Assembly: GCA_002720635.1 (NCBI GenBank)
Contig: PBJD01000014.1
Coordinates: forward strand, 80,026 to 115,034
Reading direction: 5' to 3'
Length of the DNA stretch: 35,009 bases
Origin: Flavobacteriales bacterium
GTDB lineage: Bacteria > Bacteroidota > Bacteroidia > Flavobacteriales_C > GCA-002722245
Shown: one piece after another, positions 7,295 through 15,716 of the stretch
How positions within the stretch are numbered: position 1 is the first letter of the stretch
Layout: every line of letters begins with the position of its first letter
The notes under the pieces: generated by a model
Told to the model about the DNA's origin: nothing
What the model saw: only the letters and a program-made list of their open reading frames with translations
Database searches by the model: none
Program-made: the position numbers and the translations under genes

Positions 7295-9793
7295 TCATTC
7301 TTTTTCGGTAAAAGTTTTAGGTGGTATAATATTTTTCAGCATACTCGCTTTCGGAGATATTGTGAATACACAAAATAAACGATCTCGAAAAGGAAACCAA
7401 TTCATTTTCATTTCCCAGCAGTGTAAATTTCTTGTGAAGTTTAAATACCCTTCTTTTGCAAAGTTTTTAGTTTTTAGATTTACAGGTAAACTATAGTTAA
7501 ATTCTGTTTTTTTTGTTAGTTGTACTTTTCCTGTGACTCCAAGACTTTGGTTAATAATGGCATCAAATGTCGGTTTTTTATAGGTATAAGTATAGTTTAT
7601 ATCCATTGTCCAGCTAAAATTGTCTTTTGGACTTTTTTCCAGGCCAAACATCCATTTGGTAAGCATATTTCTATTTAAACTTAGGCGAGTTTGAGCAGTA
7701 AAATTTGTTAATCTTCCTAATTGTTTATTCTTCCAAAGTAATTCATTGTAAATTTTACCATTCTCGTTTATTGCGTATGGAGACAAAAACCCTGTAATAC
7801 TTAGGTTTTTCAAAAATACAGGAGCTGTACTTAGAGATATTCTAAAATCGCTCCAGTTCAAGGAGTCTTTCAATAAGTCATATTTAGAAGATAAACTGAA
7901 TTTATTTATGATGTCTATTTTTTTGTTTTTAAGTCCTGTTGAGTCGGACAGATCTCTAACTTTCGATTGAAGGTTTTGGTCTAAACTGAAATTTATTCTT
8001 GCAGCCTTGTTGGCGTTTGGACCATAAAGTGCTGTTGCATATCTATTGTATTCTTCATATTCGTTTGTGACAGTATCAAAAACATTTTTGTTAATTTTTT
8101 GAGCATCAATGAAAAAGTCTGGTTGGTAAGTGAAGTTTGCACTTGGGGTTATTGTGTGTCTAAAGCCCTTGACATAAAATTTGTCGTTAAGTTTATATGT
8201 TCCAAAGATTCTTGTATTTAATCCAATATTACCTAAAGACAGGTCATAAGCATAATTTAATAATTTGTTAGTCGTATCAATCAACCCGTTTTCGGACTGT
8301 ATTTTTGACATCTCTTCGGTAATTAAATAGGAGTTCCATGTAACTGTAGGGAGTGTTAATTTTAAATATTTGAACAAGCTTGGTTTATTGCTTACAAGTC
8401 CAACAATTACAGTTGCTCTGGCTCCGTTTTTAAAATTCTGTAATGTTTGTTGTGAGAAGAAAGTTGAATCTCCTGTTGTTACTTTGTTTTTTGTCTCTGC
8501 ACTTCCGGAAAATGAAAAGATTCCTTTTTTTATTGCTCTTGCACTTAAGTTTAAATGAGGAAGAGTCATCGTAGCTCTGTTTTCAGAAAAATTTTGATTT
8601 AAAGTGGATGTTGTTGTCAAACTCCATTTTTTATCAATCCAGCTCCATTTTAGCTGGGAGGCGTTTTGTCCTTGAACGGAAGATATGGCGTTTGACGTAT
8701 TAAGGTTTTGAGTTTGGTTGAATCGAGGAGATTTATAGTCAATAAATACTCTAAAACTACTTTTGGGGTGAACTTTTGAGTCTTGTTGGAAATTCCACCT
8801 GATATTAAAGTCTTTTGTTATTTTATATCCACTTATATCAGGGGTTCCTGAAACGGTCTTGTTGTGTCTGAAAAATATGTTTCCATTGTATTTATATCTT
8901 TTTTTGTATTTCAACTCTCCGGAAAGTATGGTTCTCCCTGAAAAGTAAATACTTGATAAAAATTCGGCATGTACATAATCGTTAATTGCCCAATGATAAC
9001 CCAAATTATCTAAACCAATTGATTCGCCTCTAACATCATAACCAGGCATAAGTATTCCTGATTTTCTTTTTTGATTGTTTGGGAAAATCCCAAAAGGTAA
9101 CCACATTGGTGTTCGTAGTTCTCTTATTACAAGGTTGGTTGGGCCGACAACTATTTTTTTACCTGGGATAACTTTTAATTTTCTTGATTCAAAGTAAAAG
9201 TGAGGGTGTTCGTGATCACAAGTGGTGAGTTTTCCTTTTGTTAAAAAAATATCGTTGTTGGGCATTTTTTTTCCAACGTTTGATAACAAATACATTTCAC
9301 CTTCCTGGGTAGTTGCCTGAATGATTCTTCCTTTTTTGGTGTTGAAGTTGTACTTCATTTCAGGGGCTTCAAAACTATCCCCGTCATCTGTGAAAATAAC
9401 TTTTTGCAAAATTTTACCTGTTAAGCTGTCTTTTTTACAAAATGCATGAACCTCGTTTTTACTTATAAAAACTTTTATTCTATCAGCTTCCAGGGAAATT
9501 TTATCATAATTAACTTTTGCCTCTCCGAAAAGGTATACTATTTGATTGGTATTGTCAAAGTTAATAGAATCCTTAGCAGTGTATTTAACAGGAAAATCAG
9601 GAGACCCATCAGAAATTTCATCAATATTAGTACTGTCTTTACTTGTAGTGTCCGGTGATAAAAAGACAGAGTTTGAATCCAGAAAAAGGTTTTTTGAAAA
9701 ATTGGAGTACTGTGTTTTTGAAAAACCATTGTTAATTAATAATCCAAGCAGAATTGCCAGAAACCTTGAAGTTATATTTAATTTTGATGGCAA
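7295..9793 (-). CDS. lptD: LPS-assembly outer-membrane protein LptD, Bacteroidota type
   Basis: LptD inserts lipopolysaccharide into the outer leaflet of the outer membrane. The N-terminal periplasmic part carries the OstA/LptA-like pattern (INFDNTNQIVYLFGEAKV, then LEADRIKV). It is followed by the conserved TTCDHEHPHFYF and the PMWLPFGIFPN stretch of this family, then a long beta-barrel region to the C-terminus. The start is uncertain because there is no ATG. In-frame options are TTG 9889, GTG 9880 and TTG 9793. I prefer TTG 9793 (832 aa), since it gives a short basic N-region directly before a signal peptide (FLAILLGLLINNGFS) and avoids overlapping the divergent amidase. RidA follows 20 bp downstream. 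Family identity is firm; the start is moderately supported. Confidence 0.9.
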   Translation of the reverse strand: MPSKLNITSRFLAILLGLLINNGFSKTQYSNFSKNLFLDSNSVFLSPDTTSKDSTNIDEISDGSPDFPVKYTAKDSINFDNTNQIVYLFGEAKVNYDKISLEADRIKVFISKNEVHAFCKKDSLTGKILQKVIFTDDGDSFEAPEMKYNFNTKKGRIIQATTQEGEMYLLSNVGKKMPNNDIFLTKGKLTTCDHEHPHFYFESRKLKVIPGKKIVVGPTNLVIRELRTPMWLPFGIFPNNQKRKSGILMPGYDVRGESIGLDNLGYHWAINDYVHAEFLSSIYFSGRTILSGELKYKKRYKYNGNIFFRHNKTVSGTPDISGYKITKDFNIRWNFQQDSKVHPKSSFRVFIDYKSPRFNQTQNLNTSNAISSVQGQNASQLKWSWIDKKWSLTTTSTLNQNFSENRATMTLPHLNLSARAIKKGIFSFSGSAETKNKVTTGDSTFFSQQTLQNFKNGARATVIVGLVSNKPSLFKYLKLTLPTVTWNSYLITEEMSKIQSENGLIDTTNKLLNYAYDLSLGNIGLNTRIFGTYKLNDKFYVKGFRHTITPSANFTYQPDFFIDAQKINKNVFDTVTNEYEEYNRYATALYGPNANKAARINFSLDQNLQSKVRDLSDSTGLKNKKIDIINKFSLSSKYDLLKDSLNWSDFRISLSTAPVFLKNLSITGFLSPYAINENGKIYNELLWKNKQLGRLTNFTAQTRLSLNRNMLTKWMFGLEKSPKDNFSWTMDINYTYTYKKPTFDAIINQSLGVTGKVQLTKKTEFNYSLPVNLKTKNFAKEGYLNFTRNLHCWEMKMNWFPFRDRLFCVFTISPKASMLKNIIPPKTFTEKE

Positions 9794-9830
9794 GATTATA
9801 CTATTCCTTTTAGGAAACTGTTTTAATAAA

Positions 9831-11186
9831 ATGAAAATGGTGTTTAAAATTACACAAAATTTAGGGTCTAATTTGTTCACACCATACAAAAAATATGCCC
9901 GAACATTTAAACGAAGAAGAGTTTATATTCTTCTCTCAATATTGTTTTTGTTTAGTATTTTCAAATCCTTAGGTCAAAATGATTCAGTTGAGTCAAAAAA
10001 ATTTGATGTTAAAACAATTGTAATAGATGCTGGTCATGGTGGCCATGATCCAGGTTGTTTAGGTTCTTCATCACAAGAAAAACACATTTGTCTGAGTGTT
10101 GCTTTAAAGCTTGGGAAATTGATAAATGCTTATTTTCCGGACGTTAATGTAATTTATACCAGAGATAAAGATGTTTTTGTGAAACTTCATGAAAGGGCGA
10201 ACATTGCAAATAGAAATAAAGCTGATTTGTTCATTAGTATTCATGCGAATTCAGCCCAAAATAAGAGTGCATATGGTACCGAGACTTATGTCATGGGTAC
10301 AAAATATACAGATAGAAATCTTGAATTATCAAAAAGGGAAAATTCTGTAATTTTCATGGAAAAAGATTATGAAAAAAATTATGATGGTTATGACCCGAAC
10401 AGCCCTTTAACCAATATTTTAATGGGGTTATATCAACAGGAATATTTACAATCAAGTATAAATTTTGCCACTAAGGTGGAGCATCAGTTCAAAACAAGAA
10501 ATAACAGGCACAGTAGGGGAGTTCGACAGAGAGTACTCCTGGTTATGTATAGAACAACAATGCCCAGTGTTTTAATTGAGCTTGGTTTTTTAACAAATAA
10601 ATCAGAGGAGGCTTTGCTTAAGGACAAAGTTGGTCAGGCGGAAACAGCAGCAGCCATATTTAGAGCTTTCGCAGAATATAAAAGAGAAATGCAAGGGTAC
10701 AATCCCAGTGAAATTATTGCTGAAGAGGCCAGATTGTTTTCGCAATTAGACTCTATGATACAAAATATTTTAAATGTCAAATTGGATAATGAAAAATTTA
10801 ATGAGCAACAAAAAAAGGTTGAGTTAAGTAATGATTCTATAGCTAAGGTTATTGAAATTCAAAAAGCTGAAGAGGTAAAGAAAGAGATTGAAAAACGCGA
10901 TCCAAAAAACAACGAAGTGCTTTTTAGGGTTCAAATAACTTCATCAAGTAAAAAAATACCCTTAAATTCACGCAGGTTTAAAGATGTGAAAGATGTCTTT
11001 GAATATAAATCGGGTGATGTTTTTAAATATGCTGTAGGAAACTGCGTTACTCAAGAGGAAGCGATAGAATTGCAGAAAAAAGTAAGACAAACTAGTTTTA
11101 ATGATGCATTTGTTGTAGCTTTCTACAAGGGAAACCGGGTTTCCGTTAAAAAAGCAAAAGAATTAATAGCGGAGGGAAAACAGTAA
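9831..11186 (+). CDS. N-acetylmuramoyl-L-alanine amidase with C-terminal SPOR-like domain
   Basis: The protein is a zinc amidase that cuts the bond between muramic acid and L-alanine in peptidoglycan, acting in the periplasm during cell separation. In the 451-aa product, the Amidase_3 domain spans about residues 61-275. Zinc ligands are His69 (VIDAGHGG), Glu83 and His138 (ISIHAN), and the catalytic glutamate is Glu250 (VLIELGFLTN). A basic stretch, KRRR, followed by hydrophobic residues 31-47 forms a signal peptide. The last ~85 residues resemble a SPOR peptidoglycan-binding domain. The reading frame stays open far upstream, but that part overlaps lptD and is not credible. ATG 9831, ATG 9837 or TTG 9873 are the possible starts. 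It heads a plus-strand run with an MCE gene and two Fe-S protein genes. Confidence 0.92.
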   Translation: MKMVFKITQNLGSNLFTPYKKYARTFKRRRVYILLSILFLFSIFKSLGQNDSVESKKFDVKTIVIDAGHGGHDPGCLGSSSQEKHICLSVALKLGKLINAYFPDVNVIYTRDKDVFVKLHERANIANRNKADLFISIHANSAQNKSAYGTETYVMGTKYTDRNLELSKRENSVIFMEKDYEKNYDGYDPNSPLTNILMGLYQQEYLQSSINFATKVEHQFKTRNNRHSRGVRQRVLLVMYRTTMPSVLIELGFLTNKSEEALLKDKVGQAETAAAIFRAFAEYKREMQGYNPSEIIAEEARLFSQLDSMIQNILNVKLDNEKFNEQQKKVELSNDSIAKVIEIQKAEEVKKEIEKRDPKNNEVLFRVQITSSSKKIPLNSRRFKDVKDVFEYKSGDVFKYAVGNCVTQEEAIELQKKVRQTSFNDAFVVAFYKGNRVSVKKAKELIAEGKQ

Positions 11187-11199
11187 AAATTGCAAAATA

Positions 11200-12351
11200 G
11201 TGAGTAAAGAATTTAAAATAGGACTAACTGTAACTTCAGCAATTTTCATGTTGTATTGGGGTGCTAATTTTCTGTCAGGAAATGACGTTTTTTCTGCCGA
11301 TAAAGGGATATATGCAAAATACCAAAATCTTGATGGGCTTGCATCTTCCAGTGGAGTTAACTACAGAGGTATGCAGGTTGGGTCAGTTAATAATATTGAA
11401 TTTGATTCAAGTGCAACGGATGGTTACTGTTGGGTAGTTAAGTTTGAAGTGGAAACAGATGGAATTGAGCTTTACGATAGCTGTATTGCTGAGATATCTT
11501 CCGTTGGTTTACTGAGTACCATGGTTATCGAATTATCAGATATTAAAAAAGGAGCTTCTCTTGTAGAAGTAGGAGATACACTCTTTGGTAAACTTTCTCC
11601 ATCGCTAAAAGATGAGGTTGATGCCAGGTTAGCTCCATTGCAAAATAAAGTTGATGAATTAATTTCTTCGGCTGATAAACTTGTAAAAACATTTGTTGTG
11701 GTAATGGATGATAAAACTCAAAGCAATTTAAAGAAATCCTTTGAGCAAATACCACTTGCGATGTCAAATATACTGCACGCAACAAACTCATTGGATTCAA
11801 TTACGACAGATCTTAAAAATGCAAAAGTTGAAAGAATAGTAGATCATATAGAGTCTCTGACAAAAACATTAAATAATAACAGCTCCAAAATTACCAGCAT
11901 TATAGAAAATTTAGACAATATTACCGACAGTATTGCAAAGTCTCGCATTACGCAAACTATAGCACGAGTTAACGATGTTCTTATGGAGACAGAATTAATA
12001 CTTGATAAAATCAACAAAGGTGAAGGTACTGTTGGAATGTTGCTTAACGATAAAAAATTATATGATCATTTAGTTTTGGCAAGTGCTGATTTGGATTTTT
12101 TATTGTTGGATTTAAAGCAAAATCCAGGAAGATACCTTAATGTATCCCTAATAAACTTTGGTAGTAAGCGTCAAAAGTCCGCCAATGGATGGGATTCAAC
12201 TGACTATGCAGTTCTAAAGGGGAATGCTCTCGTCTTGAAAAAACTCAATGAAGAAATATATGGCGTATTAGCGGCCGAGATAAGAGATTCTTGCGGAACT
12301 CCATGTGATTCGGTAAGATTGAAACAAATTCTCCAGAAATACAGTAAATAA
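11200..12351 (+). CDS. MCE (MlaD-type) family protein
   Basis: MCE proteins are periplasmic lipid-binding subunits, usually of ABC-type transporters moving lipids between the inner and outer membranes. The 383-aa product has one N-terminal membrane anchor (about residues 6-27) and one MCE domain (about 36-115, containing NYRGMQVGSVNNIEF and VGLLSTMVIEL). A long helical, probably coiled-coil C-terminal region follows, rich in Asn, Asp and Lys. The start is a GTG at 11200, 13 bases after the amidase stop, and the sequence SKEFKIGL right after it is typical for the family, which supports it. No MlaE permease or MlaF ATPase gene lies next to it, so any transporter partners must be encoded elsewhere. 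Co-transcription with the amidase is likely. Confidence 0.88.
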   Translation: MSKEFKIGLTVTSAIFMLYWGANFLSGNDVFSADKGIYAKYQNLDGLASSSGVNYRGMQVGSVNNIEFDSSATDGYCWVVKFEVETDGIELYDSCIAEISSVGLLSTMVIELSDIKKGASLVEVGDTLFGKLSPSLKDEVDARLAPLQNKVDELISSADKLVKTFVVVMDDKTQSNLKKSFEQIPLAMSNILHATNSLDSITTDLKNAKVERIVDHIESLTKTLNNNSSKITSIIENLDNITDSIAKSRITQTIARVNDVLMETELILDKINKGEGTVGMLLNDKKLYDHLVLASADLDFLLLDLKQNPGRYLNVSLINFGSKRQKSANGWDSTDYAVLKGNALVLKKLNEEIYGVLAAEIRDSCGTPCDSVRLKQILQKYSK

Positions 12352-12374
12352 TCTTAATAGATTACTTTACTTTC

Positions 12375-13712
12375 ATGCAATATCTTTCGAATATTATTTT
12401 TACTGTCTTACTTGTTGCTACTTCATTAACTTTTTACTTAAGAGTAAAGAAAATCAGAAGAAATATTTTTTTTGGTGTCGGTTATAAGAGAATAGACAAT
12501 AAGTGGGAGCGTTTAAAAACAATGATGCTTGTTGCAATAGGTCAAAGTAAAATGACCAAAAGACCTATATCTGCTGTGTTGCATATTGTGGTTTATGTTG
12601 GTTTTGTAATTATCAACATTGAGGTATTGGAGATTGTTCTGGATGGCATTTTAGGAACGCACAGGCTTTTCGCTGATTTTTTAGGCTCGTTTTATGACTT
12701 TTTGATTGCCTTTTTTGAATTTTTAGCATTGGGTGTTATTATTGTTTGTGCTATTTTTCTTGCAAGACGTTTCTCAAAGCGTATTAAACGGTTTGAAGGG
12801 GTAGCTATGACCGAGTGGCCTAAACGAGATGCATTAATTATCCTGTATGCAGAAATAGCATTGATGACCGCTTTTCTATTTATGAATGCTGCTGATTTGC
12901 AACTTCAAAAAATTGAATACGAGGGATATGTTCAAGCGGGATCATTCCCGGTAAGTGAATTTTTAATTCCTTTCCTAAATGATTTAAATATGCAACAGGT
13001 TTTTCTTGTTGAGAGAGGTTGCTGGTGGTTTCATATTATTGGAATATTAGCTTTTTTAAATTATTTACCTTTCTCCAAGCATTTTCATATCATATTGGCA
13101 TTTCCTAATGTTTATTATTCAAAATTAACGCCAAATGGAAAATTTACCAATATGGATAGTGTAAAGCGAGAAGTTGAATTAATGATGGACCCTAATGCAG
13201 ATCCATATGCTTCAAATCCGGAAACAAATGAAACAGCAAACGGAACTAGTGTCTTTGGGGCCAAGGATATTACAGATTTATCATGGAAGAGCATAATGGA
13301 TGCTTATACATGTACCGAATGTGGAAGGTGCACAGATCAGTGTCCTGCAAATCAAACCGGTAAATTGCTTTCACCACGGAAAATTATGATGGATGTAAGA
13401 GATAGAGCTGAAGAATATGGAAAAAGAGTTGATAAGCATGGAAAAGATGTAACAAAGATTAAAACACTGTTAAACGATTACATTACCATGGAAGAGCTTT
13501 GGGCATGTACTTCGTGTAATGCATGTGTGGAAGCATGTCCTGTTAATAATGACCCTTTGGCAGTAATTGTAGATTTAAGAAGATATTTAGTAATGGAGGA
13601 ATCCAAAGCAGCAAGTGAGTTAAATAATATGTTTGGAAATATAGAAAATAATGGAGCACCGTGGGCGTTCCCCTCAGCAGACAGACTTAACTGGGCAAAT
13701 GAAGAAGATTAG
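12375..13712 (+). CDS. Membrane-bound Fe-S oxidoreductase subunit (HdrE/NarI-like membrane part fused to an HdrC-like ferredoxin part)
   Basis: The 445-aa protein has about five membrane segments in residues 1-240 and two [4Fe-4S] motifs in its C-terminal half: Cys313/316/319/323 (CTECGRCTDQCP) and Cys378/381/384/388 (CTSCNACVEACP). His70, His220 (CWWFHIIG) and His236/238 (PFSKHFHI) are placed as in b-type cytochrome subunits of the NarI/HdrE kind, so heme binding and quinone contact are plausible. The architecture is that of a membrane electron-transfer protein pairing with an HdrB-like subunit. The next gene, with no spacer (TAG then ATG), encodes exactly that. The physiological electron donor and acceptor cannot be read from the sequence. 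Genome annotations often call this family simply (Fe-S)-binding protein. Confidence 0.88.
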   Translation: MQYLSNIIFTVLLVATSLTFYLRVKKIRRNIFFGVGYKRIDNKWERLKTMMLVAIGQSKMTKRPISAVLHIVVYVGFVIINIEVLEIVLDGILGTHRLFADFLGSFYDFLIAFFEFLALGVIIVCAIFLARRFSKRIKRFEGVAMTEWPKRDALIILYAEIALMTAFLFMNAADLQLQKIEYEGYVQAGSFPVSEFLIPFLNDLNMQQVFLVERGCWWFHIIGILAFLNYLPFSKHFHIILAFPNVYYSKLTPNGKFTNMDSVKREVELMMDPNADPYASNPETNETANGTSVFGAKDITDLSWKSIMDAYTCTECGRCTDQCPANQTGKLLSPRKIMMDVRDRAEEYGKRVDKHGKDVTKIKTLLNDYITMEELWACTSCNACVEACPVNNDPLAVIVDLRRYLVMEESKAASELNNMFGNIENNGAPWAFPSADRLNWANEED

Positions 13713-14501
13713 ATGGCAGCTTTAAAGGTTAATACAATAGCAGATTATCAATCGCAGGGAGAAAAACCTGATGTTTTATTTTGGGTTGGATGCGCAGGTA
13801 GTTTTGACGATCGGGCAAAAAGAATTACGCGTGCTTTTATTAAAATCTTAAATAAGGCAAATATCAAATATGCTGTATTAGGAAAAGAAGAAACCTGTAC
13901 TGGCGACCCTGCTAAAAGAGCTGGGAATGAATTTCTATTCCAGATGCAAGCAATGATGAATATACAGGTGCTGAATGGATACGGAATTCAAAAAATAGTA
14001 GCTACTTGTCCGCATTGCTTCAATACTTTGAAAAATGAATATCCCGAATTAGGTGGTAAGTACAAAGTAATTCATCATACGGAATTCATACAAAATTTAA
14101 TTGATGAAGGTAAAATTTCAATAGAAGGTGGCGAGTTCAAAGGTAAACGAATTACCTATCATGACCCTTGTTATCTGGGGCGTGGAAATGATATATACGA
14201 TGCTCCAAGAACTTTAATTGAAAAACTGGATACTGAGCTTGTAGAAATGAAAAGAAGCAGAAGAAAAGGTTTTTGTTGTGGAGCTGGTGGTGCCCAGATG
14301 TTTAAGGAGGCTGAAAAAGGAGAAAAAGAAATTAATATCGATCGGACTGAGGAAGCGTTGGAATTGGATCCAAATGTTATTGCAACAGGTTGTCCGTTTT
14401 GCAATACAATGATTACTGATGGAGTTAAATTGAAGAATAAAGGTAAGGATGTAAAAGTTTTGGATTTGGCGGAATTGGTTGCAAGGGCTTCTGATTTATA
14501 G
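13713..14501 (+). CDS. (Fe-S)-binding protein with two CCG domains (HdrB/GlpC/LutA-like)
   Basis: The 262-aa soluble protein has two cysteine-rich CCG (DUF224) domains, which in HdrB bind noncubane [4Fe-4S] clusters. The second domain is complete: Cys153, Cys188-Cys189 (GFCCGAGG), and Cys227/Cys230 (TGCPFC). The first is degenerate: Cys27, a single Cys62 (ETCTGDPAKR) where a Cys-Cys pair is canonical, then Cys99/Cys102 (TCPHC). The gene starts at the base after the upstream stop codon, so the two products are surely made together and probably form a membrane-attached redox complex. The LUD-domain partners of lactate-utilisation operons and the flavoprotein of glycerol-3-phosphate dehydrogenase are both absent nearby, so those names should not be transferred. 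Confidence 0.88.
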   Translation: MAALKVNTIADYQSQGEKPDVLFWVGCAGSFDDRAKRITRAFIKILNKANIKYAVLGKEETCTGDPAKRAGNEFLFQMQAMMNIQVLNGYGIQKIVATCPHCFNTLKNEYPELGGKYKVIHHTEFIQNLIDEGKISIEGGEFKGKRITYHDPCYLGRGNDIYDAPRTLIEKLDTELVEMKRSRRKGFCCGAGGAQMFKEAEKGEKEINIDRTEEALELDPNVIATGCPFCNTMITDGVKLKNKGKDVKVLDLAELVARASDL

Positions 14502-14546
14502 GCATAATTCCATAGGTTTAAAAATTCAATACTTTCCTAAAATTAT

Positions 14547-14554
14547 TAACTTTG
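14547..14554 (+). promoter_or_regulatory. Perfect -7 promoter element (TAACTTTG)
   Basis: TAACTTTG matches TAnnTTTG completely and ends four bases before the ATG at 14559. It lies in the 57-bp gap after the CCG-domain gene and suggests that a separate transcript starts here, with essentially no leader. No TTG is seen at the expected -33 distance. Confidence 0.5.
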
Positions 14555-14558
14555 GATT

Positions 14559-15041
14559 ATGGTTAAAATAGCGAATAATTTGCCCGATTCCTCTCGTGTC
14601 TGGGTGTATCAATCGAATAGAGCTTTTACAGATTCTGAGTTATCCGATCTCCATCAAGAACTTTCGAAATTTAATCTAAGCTGGGAGGCACATGGTAAGA
14701 AATTGAACAGTGCAATAGAGGTGTACTACAATCAATTTGTTGTGATTTACGTTGATGAAGCTTTTCAGCATGCTACGGGATGTTCAATTGACAAATCTGT
14801 TGCCTTAATGAAATCAATTGAAGACCATTTTGGTGTTGAAATGCTCGATAGAATGAATTTAGCGTACAAGTTGGATGATTCCATTCAAAATATAAAAATT
14901 GGAGATTTTCAGGAAAAAGCGCGTTCAGGTGAATTTAATACCGATATGATCGTGTTTAATAATTTAGTCAAAAATAAAGGTGAATTTATTTCCAATTGGG
15001 AGACTACAGTAAATAAATCATGGCATATTAACCTGTTCTAA
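14559..15041 (+). CDS. Conserved protein of unknown function (family often mislabelled ABC transporter ATPase)
   Basis: The 160-aa protein has no signal peptide or membrane segment. From memory it matches a Bacteroidota-wide family with the pattern SRVWVYQSNRAFTDSE near the N-terminus, then SWEAHGKKL, FVVIYVDEAF and ATGCSIDKSV. Members are frequently annotated as an ABC transporter ATPase, but no Walker A (GxxxxGKS/T), Walker B or ABC signature is present, so that label is unsupported. The ATGCSID core, with a conserved Cys and Asp, is the most functional-looking segment. It sits between the Fe-S pair and mnmD. A perfect -7 element directly before the ATG and zero spacing to mnmD suggest that it leads the transcript carrying mnmD and the Nudix gene. 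Function unknown. Confidence 0.75.
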   Translation: MVKIANNLPDSSRVWVYQSNRAFTDSELSDLHQELSKFNLSWEAHGKKLNSAIEVYYNQFVVIYVDEAFQHATGCSIDKSVALMKSIEDHFGVEMLDRMNLAYKLDDSIQNIKIGDFQEKARSGEFNTDMIVFNNLVKNKGEFISNWETTVNKSWHINLF

Positions 15042-15716
15042 TTGGACCTTTCAAAAAACAGAAGAATAATTACTACCAATGATGGTTCGCACACTTTGTT
15101 TGTTCCAGCGTTGAATGAGCAATACCATTCTATTCATGGTGCTGTAAAAGAAGCAGAGCACGTCTTTTTAAAAATGGGCCTGGACGAATTTATACATCCC
15201 GATAGAGTTTCTGTAAATGTTTTTGAAGTAGGTTTTGGAACGGGATTGAATGCATTGCTTTCAGCTCAATGGTCAACTTTCAAACAGAAAAAATTAGCAT
15301 ATACTTCCATTGAAAAATTTCCTGTTTCAAAGAGGGAATTTCAACAACTGAACTATGGGGGAATTGTTGATGCAAATGATTTGTACACTAAGATTACGGA
15401 TGCTGCCTGGAATGGTTTTACGGTTATTTCTGAATCGTTCAAATTGCGAAAGCTGAAATTGGATTTACTTAGAGATGTTTTACCAAATGGCTTTGATATC
15501 GTTTTTTTTGATGCTTTTGCTCCCAACAAGCAACCTGAACTTTGGGATACTTCAGTGTTTGAAAAAATATATTCATTAATGAATAAAAATAGTTTAATGG
15601 TTACCTATTGCTGTCAGGGTCAGGCCAAAAGAAATATGATTTCAGCAGGATTTGAGGTTGAAAAGGTTCCTGGTCCTCCTGGTAAACGCGAAATGTTAAG
15701 AGCAAGAAAGTTATGA
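15042..15716 (+). CDS. mnmD: tRNA 5-methylaminomethyl-2-thiouridine methyltransferase, stand-alone MnmD
   Basis: The enzyme uses S-adenosylmethionine to methylate the nm5 group of (2-thio)uridine at the tRNA wobble position, the last step of mnm5s2U synthesis. The 224-aa protein has the MnmD (DUF752) layout: TTNDGSHTLFVP near the N-terminus, YHSIHGAVKE, the SAM-binding FEVGFGTGLNALL, the DAFAPNKQPELW motif, and near the end VPGPPGKREMLRA. The oxidase half found in E. coli MnmC is absent, as is usual in this phylum. The start is a TTG at 15042 immediately after the previous stop codon; homologs begin just before the TNDGS segment, which fits. The gene overlaps the next one by an ATGA junction, indicating translational coupling. 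Confidence 0.92.
   Translation: MDLSKNRRIITTNDGSHTLFVPALNEQYHSIHGAVKEAEHVFLKMGLDEFIHPDRVSVNVFEVGFGTGLNALLSAQWSTFKQKKLAYTSIEKFPVSKREFQQLNYGGIVDANDLYTKITDAAWNGFTVISESFKLRKLKLDLLRDVLPNGFDIVFFDAFAPNKQPELWDTSVFEKIYSLMNKNSLMVTYCCQGQAKRNMISAGFEVEKVPGPPGKREMLRARKL

Noticed and set aside
9546-9830. Upstream extension of the amidase reading frame by 95 codons
   Set aside because: It lies antisense inside lptD, begins with TTG, and places the signal peptide far from the N-terminus. A start at 9831 or slightly later is more credible.
13713-14501. Reading the CCG-domain gene and its neighbour as a lactate (LutABC) or glycerol-3-phosphate (GlpABC) operon
   Set aside because: No LUD-domain protein and no GlpA/GlpB-type flavoprotein is present, and the membrane part resembles HdrE/NarI instead.
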